Source of the DNA: Sulfitobacter sp. F26204
Lineage (GTDB): Bacteria > Pseudomonadota > Alphaproteobacteria > Rhodobacterales > Rhodobacteraceae
DNA: 64,000 nt
Direction: 5' to 3'
NCBI RefSeq assembly: GCF_026410305.1
Contig: NZ_JAPMLQ010000006.1
Location: 1 to 64,000 of the forward strand
Shown piece after piece: positions 25,841 through 33,759 of the stretch. How positions within the stretch are numbered: position 1 is the stretch's first letter; each line of letters opens with the position of its first letter. Under the pieces are notes generated by a model. It was not told the origin of the DNA. It ran no database searches and saw nothing but the letters and a program-made list of their open reading frames with translations. A program made the translations under genes and the position numbers.

Positions 25841-26858
25841 TGAGTCGACGACAGGCGGGCCAGCGACCCGCCCGCCCGTCAGCCATGTCATCGTGCTGGA
25901 CGGCACATTGTCTTCGCTTGAGCCACTCTACCAGACCAACGCCGGGCGCACATATATGTTGTTGCGCGAAATGGGGGCGGCGGTTTCCCTTTATTACGAA
26001 CCGGGGCTTCAGTGGGATAACTGGAGCACGATCTGGGATGTGGCCTCAGGGAAGGGGATCAACCGGCAAATCCGCCGCGCCTATGGGTGGCTTGCCTCAC
26101 GGTATCGCACGGGGGATCGGATTTTCCTGTTCGGCTACTCCCGTGGTGCCTATGCTGTCCGGTCCCTTGCCGGTGTGATTGATCTGGTCGGTTTGTTGCG
26201 CAATGACTGTGCGACAGAACGCAACATCCGCGCCGCCTATCGCCATTATGAAAGAGCGCCCGACAGCGACGTGGCCAAGGTATTCAGCTCCCTGCATTGC
26301 CACGCTGAGATCGAGATCGAGATGATCGGTGTCTGGGATACGGTAAAATCCCTGGGACTTAATGCGCCGGTCCTGTGGCGTTTTTCGGAGCATCTGCACG
26401 CCTTTCACAATCATGATCTGGGGCAAAGCGTAAAGCACGGGTTTCATGCTCTGGCGCATGATGAAACGCGTGCGGCATTCGCGCCGGTGTTATGGCACAC
26501 TGACACGGACCACGCCGCAAAGGTCGAACAGGTCTGGTTTCCCGGTGCCCATGGCGACGTTGGCGGCCAGTTGGGAGGGTTCGAGGCGGCGCGTCCGCTT
26601 GCCAATATCCCGTTGGTCTGGATGCTGGAACAGGCGGAAAAAACAGGTCTTCCCCTGCCGAAGGGATGGCGGGACCGCTATAAACAGGATGCCCTTGCGC
26701 CTGCACGCGGCACCTGGCGGGGCCATGGCAGAGTTCTGATGTCGCGCAAGAAGCGCATCATCGGCCGCGACCCGTCAGAGCGGCTGCATGAAAGTGTGCT
26801 GGCGCGACAGGGTGAGGCGAAAACCGAAGGTTTGAAAAATCCTGACCGCGGAAGTTGA
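25815..26858 (+). CDS. DUF2235 alpha/beta-hydrolase protein
   Basis: The 347-residue protein fits the DUF2235 alpha/beta-hydrolase group, which includes Tle1-like type VI phospholipase effectors as well as many stand-alone bacterial proteins. It shows an N-terminal VIVLDGTLSS strand, a nucleophile elbow FGYSRGAY (Ser), a DTVKSLG acidic segment and the His in FPGAHGDVGGQ. No signal peptide is visible and no type VI genes are near, so a non-effector intracellular role is more likely. It starts 26 bp inside the CoxL-like gene in another frame, with GGGAG ahead of the ATG, indicating translational coupling. The link to molybdenum hydroxylase function is unexplained. Confidence 0.8.
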   Translation: MRDASPQNNESTTGGPATRPPVSHVIVLDGTLSSLEPLYQTNAGRTYMLLREMGAAVSLYYEPGLQWDNWSTIWDVASGKGINRQIRRAYGWLASRYRTGDRIFLFGYSRGAYAVRSLAGVIDLVGLLRNDCATERNIRAAYRHYERAPDSDVAKVFSSLHCHAEIEIEMIGVWDTVKSLGLNAPVLWRFSEHLHAFHNHDLGQSVKHGFHALAHDETRAAFAPVLWHTDTDHAAKVEQVWFPGAHGDVGGQLGGFEAARPLANIPLVWMLEQAEKTGLPLPKGWRDRYKQDALAPARGTWRGHGRVLMSRKKRIIGRDPSERLHESVLARQGEAKTEGLKNPDRGS

Positions 26859-26880
26859 GTTTCCGCCTCTGGCGGCTGGG

Positions 26881-27363
26881 TCAGGCAATCTTCATCACGA
26901 TACAGGTAGTGGAGCCTGTGGCATAAAGTTTGCCGTCTTGGACACCTCTGATTTCACCATGTGCCACGCCTGTTGAGCGACCCACATGATCGGTGACGCC
27001 GATGCAATCAATCTGCGTCCCCAGGGGCAGGGCGCGCAGGATGTTGATCTTGTATTCCAGAGTTGTATAGACCGATCCCCGTGGCACCTTTGTCATCACG
27101 GCACAGGCCATCGCACTGTCAAGAAGCGTGCCGTACCAGCCCCCATGCACGGTGCCCATCGGGTTGGTGACGTTAAATTCCGGTGTACCGCGAAACACTG
27201 CGCGCCCCTCTTCAACGGCCTGCAGGGTATAGCCCATGGTGGCACCAATCGGCGGACCGGGATTGGTGCCGTCCAGGATGGATTGCATGAATTCCAGACC
27301 CGAGAGCGCCAGGGCCTCGGACTGGCTCAGCAGGTCTTGCGGTTTGGTGGCAATGCGGGGCAT
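26881..27363 (-). CDS. PaaI-family hotdog thioesterase
   Basis: The 160-residue protein is a hotdog-fold acyl-CoA thioesterase of the PaaI/YdiI type. The core NPMGTVHGGWYGTLLDSAMA carries the conserved Gly-Gly and Asp on the central helix, and later GDRITAxxxV-like strands are present (LEYKINILRALPLGTQID). Such enzymes hydrolyse acyl-CoA intermediates, often phenylacetyl-CoA or other aromatic ones. No paa genes are adjacent, so the substrate is unknown. It is followed on the same strand by metF, 63 bp away in the direction away from it, and is probably transcribed separately. Confidence 0.87.
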   Translation of the reverse strand: MPRIATKPQDLLSQSEALALSGLEFMQSILDGTNPGPPIGATMGYTLQAVEEGRAVFRGTPEFNVTNPMGTVHGGWYGTLLDSAMACAVMTKVPRGSVYTTLEYKINILRALPLGTQIDCIGVTDHVGRSTGVAHGEIRGVQDGKLYATGSTTCIVMKIA

Positions 27364-27426
27364 GTGCGTGGTCTCCGGTTGGGTGTCACCGGATGCTAGG
27401 GGGCATAGACCCGACTTGCCAAGCGG

Positions 27427-28293
27427 TTACGCCACGTCCCGTACGGCAATCTCTGGTGTAACGCCCAATGCGCGGCAGACATTTCGCGTCAACTCGGCAC
27501 GGTTGAGCGTGTAGAAATGCAGGTTCTCGACGCCCTCGTTGATCAGCGTGTCGCACATTTCGGTGCACATTGCGGTGGCCAGCAGATCATGGCGGTCGTC
27601 GCGGATTGCCGCTTCGAAGGCGTCGTCCACCCATTTGGGGACCGGCGTGCCGCAACGCGTAGCGAAGTTGCGGGCGGATTTCCAGTTCAGGACAGGCATG
27701 ATGCCGGGGGTGATCGGTTTGTCGATGCCGACCTTGGCGCAGGCGTCACGGAAGCGCAGGAAACTTTCGGGTTCAAAGAAGAACTGCGTGATCGCCTCGT
27801 CAGCGCCGGCTTCGAATTTGCGCTTCAGCCATTGCACATTGGCGTTCATGTCCGCAGCTTCGGGGTGGCTGTCGGGGTAGGCACCGACGCGGATGTTAAA
27901 GGTGCCTTTCTCTGCCAGAGCTTCGATCAGGGCGCAGCTGTCAGCAAAGCCTTCGGGGTGCGGAGTAAAGGTTTTAGCTCCATCCTGTGGGTCGCCACGC
28001 AGAGCGACGATGTCGGTCACGCCGATTTTGGCAAATGTTTCCGCAACCTCAAGTGTTTCGGTCTTGCTTGCCCCGACGCAAGTGAGATGCGCCGCAACCG
28101 GAAGGCCAGATGTCCGGCGCAATACATGGGCAGCGTCATGGGTGAGGTCGCGCGTGCTGCCGCCTGCACCGTAGGTCACAGAAAAGAAACGTGGGTTCAG
28201 GGGCGCCAAGGTCTGTGCCGTATCCCAGAGGTTGAACCCTGCATCGACATTGCGGGGCGGGAATACTTCGAAAGATACTTGAGGCGTGGTCAT
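27427..28293 (-). CDS. metF: Methylenetetrahydrofolate reductase
   Basis: The 288-residue flavoprotein reduces 5,10-methylene-THF to 5-methyl-THF for methionine synthesis. Typical motifs are FEVFPPRN, FFSVTYGAGGSTRD, TCVGASKTETLEVA, ALRGDPQD and AITQFFFEPE. Length matches E. coli MetF (296). The start at 28293 (MTTPQVSFEV) is chosen because homologues begin near there, although the frame is open 27 codons further upstream. It is divergent from a MetR-type LysR gene, with a perfect 10-bp dyad in the 95-bp spacer, so MetR control is likely. No SAM riboswitch was seen. Confidence 0.96.
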   Translation of the reverse strand: MTTPQVSFEVFPPRNVDAGFNLWDTAQTLAPLNPRFFSVTYGAGGSTRDLTHDAAHVLRRTSGLPVAAHLTCVGASKTETLEVAETFAKIGVTDIVALRGDPQDGAKTFTPHPEGFADSCALIEALAEKGTFNIRVGAYPDSHPEAADMNANVQWLKRKFEAGADEAITQFFFEPESFLRFRDACAKVGIDKPITPGIMPVLNWKSARNFATRCGTPVPKWVDDAFEAAIRDDRHDLLATAMCTEMCDTLINEGVENLHFYTLNRAELTRNVCRALGVTPEIAVRDVA

Positions 28294-28322
28294 TGGTGTT
28301 GTCCTTTGCTGCGCGTTCTCTC

Positions 28323-28350
28323 TTGTTTCACACCTTGAGCTGTGAAACAA
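28323..28350. promoter_or_regulatory. Palindromic operator between metF and metR
   Basis: TTGTTTCACA (28323-28332) and TGTGAAACAA (28341-28350) are perfect inverted repeats of 10 bases, separated by eight (CCTTGAGC). It lies mid-spacer between divergent metF and metR, the usual site for a LysR-type activator. The inner TTCAC/GTGAA is related to the enterobacterial MetR consensus TGAA-N5-TTCA only loosely. Binding by the adjacent MetR-like protein is an inference from position and symmetry. Confidence 0.7.
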
Positions 28351-28388
28351 ACTCATAACTTTCATCTTCAACATGAGGAAAGCCTCAC

Positions 28389-29294
28389 GTGCATATTGAG
28401 TTCAGACATCTGCGGACCATTCAGGCCATCCACGAGGCCGGTGGGTTGGCGCGCGCAGCAGAGCAGATGAACATCACGCAATCCGCCTTGTCCCATCAGG
28501 TCAAAGGCCTGGAAGATCAGGCGGGGGTTGAGCTTTTTGTGCGGCGCTCAAAACCGTTGAAGCTGTCGCCTGCGGGGCAACGTCTTTTGAAACTGGCGCA
28601 TCAGGTGTTGCCGCAGGTGCAGGCCTTGCAGGACGAATTCAGCGGATTGCGGGCCGGTAGCACGGGGCGCATGCATATTGCGATCGAGTGTCACGCCTGT
28701 TTCGAGTGGCTGTTCCCGGTGCTGGAACATTTCCGCCGGTCATGGCCGGATGTCGATGTGGATATTCGACCCGGTTTGGCCTTTGATGCCTTGCCCGCTT
28801 TGCTGCGCGAGGAGGTTGATCTGGTCGTGTCCTCGGACCCGGAAGATCTGGCAGGGGTGACTTTTGTGGAACTGTTTGATTACAAAGCAGTTTTCGTCGC
28901 GGCAAGCACGCATCCACTGGCTGCGAAACCCTTTGTCGAAGCTGGCGATTTTCGCGGTGAGACCTTGATTACCTATCCGGTGGAACGCTCGCGGCTGGAT
29001 GTCTTCAGCCAGTTGCTGATTCCTGCCAAAGTGGACCCTGCTGCAATCCGGCAGGTGGAATTGACGGCGGTGATCCTGTTGCTGGTGGCATCAAATCGCG
29101 GTGTTGCTGTACTGCCTGATTGGGTGGTGCGCGAAGTACAGTATTCTTCGGATTATGTCACCCGCCCGCTGACGGCTGAGGGGGTGACACGGCGGCTTTA
29201 TGCGGCGGTGCGCACGGATGATCTGGGCAAGCCGTTCATGGATCAGTTGTTGCAACTGGCAGGGGACGAGGCGCGGAAGCTGCAGGCGGTTTGA
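28389..29294 (+). CDS. metR: MetR-like LysR-family regulator
   Basis: The 301-residue protein has an N-terminal winged helix-turn-helix (LARAAEQMNITQSALSHQVK) and a LysR effector domain with features of MetR (EFSGLRAGSTGRMHIAIECH, PVERSRLDVF). MetR responds to homocysteine in enterobacteria and controls metE/metF/metH. The gene starts with GTG at 28389, preceded by GAGGAA, and is divergent from metF over a palindrome. Symbol assignment is by similarity plus location. It is followed by a 345-bp non-coding stretch with hairpins. Confidence 0.87.
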   Translation: MHIEFRHLRTIQAIHEAGGLARAAEQMNITQSALSHQVKGLEDQAGVELFVRRSKPLKLSPAGQRLLKLAHQVLPQVQALQDEFSGLRAGSTGRMHIAIECHACFEWLFPVLEHFRRSWPDVDVDIRPGLAFDALPALLREEVDLVVSSDPEDLAGVTFVELFDYKAVFVAASTHPLAAKPFVEAGDFRGETLITYPVERSRLDVFSQLLIPAKVDPAAIRQVELTAVILLLVASNRGVAVLPDWVVREVQYSSDYVTRPLTAEGVTRRLYAAVRTDDLGKPFMDQLLQLAGDEARKLQAV

Positions 29295-29639
29295 GGGGGA
29301 AGGCTGGTTTGAGCCGGCCTTGACCAAACAACACAGCGCGCGACGGATCAGCGCCTGCTCCGGGAAGGCGATCAGAGGCCTGTTCTCTGCCACTTTGTGG
29401 TGCGGCCTTGGGGTGTCCTGCCGATGCACCACCCGGCCTCTCGAAATCGCCTGCCCAAGCGGGGGGCAGGCGATGGCCCGGCGGCTACGCCTTGATTCCG
29501 GGCTGGTGTGGTGTCGTCGAGGGTTTGGCTGTGAGCCCAACCTACCGAATTCTGCATGATGACGAATGGCAGCTATTCCTTCACTTAGGCTTTTTCCTAA
29601 ATATCTTGATCGTATACTCCCGAAGCATTACTTAGGGAT
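29295..29639. other. Non-coding region with hairpins
   Basis: This 345-bp gap has no convincing gene. Two stem-loops are visible. AAGGCTGG/CCGGCCTT at 29300-29321 (8 bp with one G-T pair) directly follows metR and may end its transcript. ATCGCCTGCCC/GGGCAGGCGAT at 29446-29474 (11 bp perfect, 7-base loop) is stronger. Downstream, GGCCCGGCGGCTACGCC looks like a repeat-element tail. An AT-rich part near 29580-29630 (TTTTTCCTAAATATC) is the probable promoter of the ArsR gene. Confidence 0.6.
29446..29474. repeat. Perfect 11-bp palindromic hairpin, possible REP-like element
   Basis: ATCGCCTGCCC and GGGCAGGCGAT are exact inverted repeats with a 7-base loop (AAGCGGG) in a non-coding stretch. The following sequence GGCCCGGCGGCTACGCC resembles intergenic repeats I recall from roseobacter genomes, unverified. 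It could be a REP-like element, an mRNA stabiliser or an end of a miniature mobile element. No second copy is present in this window. Confidence 0.5.
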
Positions 29640-29981
29640 ATGTCTAAGTATGATTCGAACCTCGATCTCTGTTTCTCAGCGCTCGGTGATCCGACACGGC
29701 GTATGATCCTTCAACGTCTTGCTCGCGGCGAGGCGACTGTGAGCGAACTGGCGGAGCCCCATGACATGGCGCTGCCGTCGTTCATGGAGCATCTGAAGAA
29801 ACTGGAAGCGGCCAGCCTCGTCACGTCGAAAAAGGAAGGGCGGACGCGGATATGCGAATTGGCCCCTGATGCCTTCACGCCTGCGAAGGACTGGCTGACC
29901 GAACAAAATGCAATCTGGGAAGGACGGCTCGACCGCTTTGACGATTACATCAAGAACCTCATGCAGGAGCGCAGCAAATGA
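29640..29981 (+). CDS. ArsR-family transcriptional regulator
   Basis: The 113-residue winged helix-turn-helix protein matches the ArsR/SmtB fold: FSALGDPTRRMILQRLARGEA, then TVSELAEPHDMALPSFMEHLKKLEAASLV. The metal-binding Cys clusters of arsenic/zinc sensors are absent; one Cys is near the N-terminus and one near the C-terminus. This type, paired with an SRPBCC (AHSA1) gene, is common in proteobacteria and of unknown ligand. The ATG at 29640 follows TTAGGGAT. Its stop overlaps the next gene by four bases, so they form an operon. It is probably autoregulatory. Confidence 0.88.
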   Translation: MSKYDSNLDLCFSALGDPTRRMILQRLARGEATVSELAEPHDMALPSFMEHLKKLEAASLVTSKKEGRTRICELAPDAFTPAKDWLTEQNAIWEGRLDRFDDYIKNLMQERSK

Positions 29982-30445
29982 AACTCAACCCGGAAACTGA
30001 CCTGACCTTCACTCGCACAATAAACGCACCGCGTGCGCTTCTGTGGGAATGCTGGACAACACCGGAGCATATCAAGCACTTCTTTGTGCCCAAGCCGCAC
30101 GGGATCGACACCTGCGAGATCGACCTTCGGGTCGGCGGCAAGTTCAACACGACGATGAACGTCGAAGGCAACACGATGGAAAACGAAGGCGTCTATCTCG
30201 AAGTCGTCGAAGGCGAACGCCTGGTTTTCACTGACACCTATAGCGAAGAATGGAAGCCCGCCGCCGATCCGTTCATGACGGCGATCATCGAGTTCGCTGA
30301 CGATGGGAATGGTGGCACGACCTACACTGCTACTGCCAGACATCGTTCGCCCGAAGCCCGTCAAAGCCATGAGGACATGGGCTTCTATGATGGGTGGGGC
30401 ACGGTCGCTACTCAGCTTGAGGAATACGCGCAATCACTCAAATAA
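29978..30445 (+). CDS. SRPBCC (AHSA1) domain protein
   Basis: The 155-residue protein is an SRPBCC/START-like fold of the activator-of-Hsp90-ATPase-1 (AHSA1) family. Typical features are FTRTINAPRALLWECWTTPEH, the hydrophobic cavity strand KFNTTMNVEGNTMENEGVYLE, and the C-terminal helix HEDMGFYDGWGTVATQLEEY. Bacterial members bind hydrophobic ligands; an Hsp90 role is not implied. Paired in an ATGA-overlapping operon with an ArsR gene, it may be a sensor-linked ligand binder. Length is standard. Confidence 0.87.
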   Translation: MKLNPETDLTFTRTINAPRALLWECWTTPEHIKHFFVPKPHGIDTCEIDLRVGGKFNTTMNVEGNTMENEGVYLEVVEGERLVFTDTYSEEWKPAADPFMTAIIEFADDGNGGTTYTATARHRSPEARQSHEDMGFYDGWGTVATQLEEYAQSLK

Positions 30446-30544
30446 ACTGAAAGCGGACATTGCGCCGAAGTCGGCTTTGTCCGCACACCCGGCATTCGGC
30501 ACCAAGTCGGCCATCCCAGGTCGCCCAGCCCCACGCGTTCCGTA

Positions 30545-30564
30545 GGGCGGGGTTGATCCCGCCC
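30545..30564. repeat. GC-rich hairpin between convergent genes
   Basis: GGGCGGG (30545-30551) pairs with CCCGCCC (30558-30564) around a six-base loop. It stands between the convergent SRPBCC gene and the MDR reductase. The sequence GTAGGGCGGGGTTGATCCCGCCC resembles a repeat seen in many bacteria, from memory. It has no T-tract, so termination is unproven. Confidence 0.4.
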
Positions 30565-30572
30565 CCGTTGGG

Positions 30573-31613
30573 TCAGCCCACCTTCACAATCGCCTTGCCG
30601 GTATTGCCACCCGTCAGCAGGTCGATGAACGCTTGTGGCGCGTTCTCAAGCCCTTCGGTGATGTCTTCCTGTACGGCGATCTCGCCGCTGGCGACCTTTG
30701 GGGCGACCTCCTTGAGGAAGTCGGGGAAACGGTCCCAGTGGTTGGAGATGATAAACCCGTTAACGGAGAGGAAATTTACCAGAATTGTGCGCCAGAGTTT
30801 CGGGGCGGTAAGGCCTGCGCCGCCAGCGTTTTCGCCAAGGCCGCCTGCATTGTACCAGGCGATCATGCCGCAGATCGGGATGCGGCCATGGGGACGCATG
30901 AGTGGCAGTACCGCCTCCAGAACCTTGCCCCCGACATTCTCGAAATAGATGTCGATGCCTTTGGGGCATTCATCCTGGAGCGCCGCGCGCAGGGATTTGG
31001 CGTCTTCATAGGCGCGGTGGTCAAGGCAAGCGTCAAAGCCAAAGTGATCTACAGCGGTTTTACATTTGTCCGCGCCGCCGGCGATGCCCACGACCCGCAG
31101 GCCCAAGGATTTGGCGATTTGTCCGACCATGGAGCCCACTGGCCCCGTGGCGGCGGCAACCATCAGCGTTTCACCCGCCTTGGGTTTGCCATAGGCCATC
31201 AGGCCGTGCCACCCGGTCAGACCCGGCATGCCCAGAACACCCAGCGATGTAGTGATATGCGCCTGGTCGGGGTCCAGCTTGCGGCACATCTTGGCATTTG
31301 CAACGGCATGGGTTGCCCAGCCAAAGGGGCCAAAGACCATGTCGCCTTCCTTGAGGTGGGATGAATTGGAAGCAATGACCTTGCCCGCGCTACCGCCCTC
31401 CATCTTGCCACCAATCGGCACCGGTTCAGCATAGGATTTCGCGTCATCCATGCGCCCGCGCATGTAGGGGTCAAGCGACATGTAGTGGACTTCGACCAGG
31501 ACTTCGCCTTCGCCGGGGGTGGGCATATCGGCCGTTTCCAGGCGGAAATTCTCAGATGTGGGCGCGCCGTCGGGACGGCTTGCCAGAACGATCTGTTGCA
31601 TTTGGGTGCTCAT
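30573..31613 (-). CDS. NADP-dependent MDR oxidoreductase (CurA/YncB-like)
   Basis: The 346-residue protein is a zinc-independent medium-chain reductase, close to NADPH-dependent curcumin/dihydrocurcumin reductase CurA and to leukotriene-B4 dehydrogenase-like enzymes. Motifs: YMSLDPYMRGRM (substrate site), LGMPGLTGWHGL, the Rossmann AATGPVGSMVGQIAK and the coenzyme part FENVGGKVLEAVLPLM. Zn-ligand Cys residues of alcohol dehydrogenases are absent. It would reduce activated double bonds in enones. The start at 31613 (MSTQMQQIV) has AAGGAA at the proper distance, whereas the upstream ATG at 31619 has none. It is divergent from an IMPase-family gene. Confidence 0.9.
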   Translation of the reverse strand: MSTQMQQIVLASRPDGAPTSENFRLETADMPTPGEGEVLVEVHYMSLDPYMRGRMDDAKSYAEPVPIGGKMEGGSAGKVIASNSSHLKEGDMVFGPFGWATHAVANAKMCRKLDPDQAHITTSLGVLGMPGLTGWHGLMAYGKPKAGETLMVAAATGPVGSMVGQIAKSLGLRVVGIAGGADKCKTAVDHFGFDACLDHRAYEDAKSLRAALQDECPKGIDIYFENVGGKVLEAVLPLMRPHGRIPICGMIAWYNAGGLGENAGGAGLTAPKLWRTILVNFLSVNGFIISNHWDRFPDFLKEVAPKVASGEIAVQEDITEGLENAPQAFIDLLTGGNTGKAIVKVG

Positions 31614-31791
31614 GTTCATTTCCTTTGATGAAAGATGTTGGCGCTACCGTGACCTGTGTGTTCGAAATGACAAGGGATAAGGCAAATGACGTTGCGCTCT
31701 GGGTTGGGCGAAATGGCCTTGCCGCGATCTTGCCCTTGGCATTCGGCGGTCTGCGGCCTAAAGGAACATCTGAAAGACAAAGGGACTTACC

Positions 31792-32577
31792 ATGGTTGGC
31801 AGCGCAAATCTCAATGTAATGATGAAAGCGGCACGCAGGGCGGGCCGCGCGCTGGTCAAGGACTTCCGCGAGGTTGAGCAATTGCAGGTCTCGGTCAAGG
31901 GGGCGGGTGATTTTGTAACCAAGGCGGATATTGGCGCGGAAAAGATCCTCAAGGATGATTTGATGGGCGCCCGCCCGACCTATGGTTGGCTGGCCGAGGA
32001 GGGTGGCTTTGAAGAAGGGCAGGACCCGACACGCCGCTGGATTGTCGATCCGCTGGATGGCACGACGAATTTTCTGCATGGTTTGGCGCATTGGGCGGTG
32101 TCCATCGCATTGGAACACAAGGGCGAAATCGTCGCAGGTGTTGTTTATGACCCGTCAAAGGACGAGATGTTCTTTGCCGAAAAGGGTGCCGGTGCCTGGT
32201 TGAATGAGACCCGTTTGCGGGTGTCGGGCCGCCACAAGTTGATCGAAAGCATCTTTGCCACGGGATTGCCCTTTGCAGGGCGCGCCGATCTGCCCGAGAC
32301 ACTCAAGGACCTGGCGCGCATACTGCCGGTATGCGCGGGCGTGCGCCGCTTCGGGGCGGCTTCGCTTGATTTGGCCTATGTCGGTGCCGGACGTTATGAC
32401 GGTTTCTGGGAACGCCGGTTGAAGCCGTGGGATCTGGCGGCGGGTCTGGTGATCGTGCGCGAAGCCGGTGGCCTGGTCGAACCGCTGGACAAAGGGCGCG
32501 ATATTCTGGCGGATGGTCAGGTGATCTGTGCCAACGAGCCGATCTTTTCAGGGTTTGCCAAGGCCCTGCGCGGGTAA
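31792..32577 (+). CDS. Inositol-monophosphatase-family phosphatase
   Basis: The 261-residue protein matches the IMPase/SuhB fold. Metal sites are visible: WIVDPLDGTTNF and the earlier WLAEEGG, and late LKPWDLAAGLVIVREAGG. Bacterial members hydrolyse inositol-1-phosphate, histidinol phosphate or other sugar phosphates, or act as the ribosomal-assembly protein SuhB. The substrate cannot be fixed from sequence alone. ACAAAGGGA precedes the ATG. It ends at 32577, directly next to the stop of the convergent GFA gene, which begins at 32578 on the other strand. Confidence 0.9.
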   Translation: MVGSANLNVMMKAARRAGRALVKDFREVEQLQVSVKGAGDFVTKADIGAEKILKDDLMGARPTYGWLAEEGGFEEGQDPTRRWIVDPLDGTTNFLHGLAHWAVSIALEHKGEIVAGVVYDPSKDEMFFAEKGAGAWLNETRLRVSGRHKLIESIFATGLPFAGRADLPETLKDLARILPVCAGVRRFGAASLDLAYVGAGRYDGFWERRLKPWDLAAGLVIVREAGGLVEPLDKGRDILADGQVICANEPIFSGFAKALRG

Positions 32578-32955
32578 TCAACCGGCGTCAGATGGGTGGT
32601 TGATGCCGTCCGTCCATTGGATCGGCTCATAGTCCCAGGGCTTTGCCTGAGCGATGCATCCCAGGTTGATGCCGCATTCTGCGGGGTCTGATCTGCGTTG
32701 GTGGTGCGTGTAAATGCCACAGGTTTTGCAAAAGTAATGTTTGGCTGTTTTTGTACCCCAGCAATAAAGTGACAGGTTGTCCGCGCCTTTGGTCACCACC
32801 AGCGATGCGGTTGTCGCTGTGACGGCGGCTGCCTGTCTTCGGGCGCAGAACGAGCAGGTACAGCGGCTGATGCGAGAGAAGCCGAAAGGCAGTGTTGCCG
32901 TGAGTGTCACTGCACCGCAGTGGCAGGAGGCGGTGATGTCGCAGGAAGCGTTCAT
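32578..32955 (-). CDS. GFA-family (glutathione-dependent formaldehyde-activating-like) protein
   Basis: The 125-residue protein has the GFA/CENP-V zinc fold. Three Cys clusters stand out: SCHCGAV near residue 10, CTCSFCARR near residue 33 and FCKTCGIYTHHQ near residue 75. This gives the family's zinc-binding set. The family was named after glutathione-dependent formaldehyde activation, but most members have no known activity. It overlaps the preceding rhomboid gene by four bases (ATGA), so the two are coupled in one transcript. No S-hydroxymethylglutathione dehydrogenase lies nearby. Confidence 0.88.
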   Translation of the reverse strand: MNASCDITASCHCGAVTLTATLPFGFSRISRCTCSFCARRQAAAVTATTASLVVTKGADNLSLYCWGTKTAKHYFCKTCGIYTHHQRRSDPAECGINLGCIAQAKPWDYEPIQWTDGINHPSDAG

Positions 32956-33698
32956 TTGCGTCTGACCTTTGGAATACGGCTGTTGTTGATCTCGGGGTAG
33001 GTCGCCTCTGGATGCGGAGGATGACCGTCGGTGCGCCGCCAGAAAGCCGGGCCGCCACGGTTGAACCAGACCGGTAGTGCACCCAACAGCCCGGCCACAA
33101 AGCCACCGGCATGGGCCCAGAAGGCAACGCCGCCGGCATCTGGATCAGCGCCGAGTCCTCCCAGGAACTGCATGCCGAACCACAGGGTCAGGATGATCCA
33201 GGCGGGGATCGGGAAAATGCGGAAAAACACGATGAAGATGATCAGGATGTCGATCTTGGCCTTGGGAAACAGCAGCAGATAAGCGCCCATCACCCCTGCA
33301 ATGGCCCCCGAAGCCCCGACCATTGGCACGGTCGACGAGGGTTCAAAGGCGACCTGTGTCAGGGCCGCGACCACCCCCGCGGCAAGGTAGAATACCAGAT
33401 AGGGAAGATGCCCCATCTCTTCTTCTATATTATCGCCGTAAATGTATAGGAACAGCATGTTACCCGCCAGGTGCATCCAGCCGCCATGCAGGAACTGGGA
33501 GGTCAGCAGGCTATGAAAACCGTATCCGTTGCTGATGCGGAGAGGCACCATGGCGTAGGAGTCATAAAAGGCATAAAGCGCAGGATCGTTTGGCAACAGG
33601 GGCACATAACTGAGGAAAAGGCCGATGTTGAACGCCATCAGGATATAAGTGACATAGGGTACCCGCCCGGACGGGTTATGATCGCGTATCGGAAACAT
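32952..33698 (-). CDS. Rhomboid-family intramembrane serine protease
   Basis: The 248-residue protein is a rhomboid with about six membrane segments. The catalytic Ser is in MVGASGAIAG and the His in FWAHAGGFVAGL; the earlier HGGWMHLAGNMLFL is the conserved loop and helix. It cleaves transmembrane substrates in the inner membrane. I use the ATG at 33698 (MFPIRDHNPSG) because the longer frame back to 33821 would overlap the end of putA and adds a polar stretch. It is followed by an overlapping GFA gene and preceded on the same strand by putA, so readthrough is possible. Substrates are unknown. Confidence 0.88.
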   Translation of the reverse strand: MFPIRDHNPSGRVPYVTYILMAFNIGLFLSYVPLLPNDPALYAFYDSYAMVPLRISNGYGFHSLLTSQFLHGGWMHLAGNMLFLYIYGDNIEEEMGHLPYLVFYLAAGVVAALTQVAFEPSSTVPMVGASGAIAGVMGAYLLLFPKAKIDILIIFIVFFRIFPIPAWIILTLWFGMQFLGGLGADPDAGGVAFWAHAGGFVAGLLGALPVWFNRGGPAFWRRTDGHPPHPEATYPEINNSRIPKVRRK

Positions 33699-33759
33699 TT
33701 TGCCACGCTGGGTGATTGCGCGGGCGGGGTCAAGAGCCTCCGCCTGCGCTGCTGCGCTT

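Noticed and set aside
28294..28388. SAM riboswitch before metF
   Set aside because: The spacer is only 95 bp and holds a dyad typical of a protein operator, with no riboswitch core.
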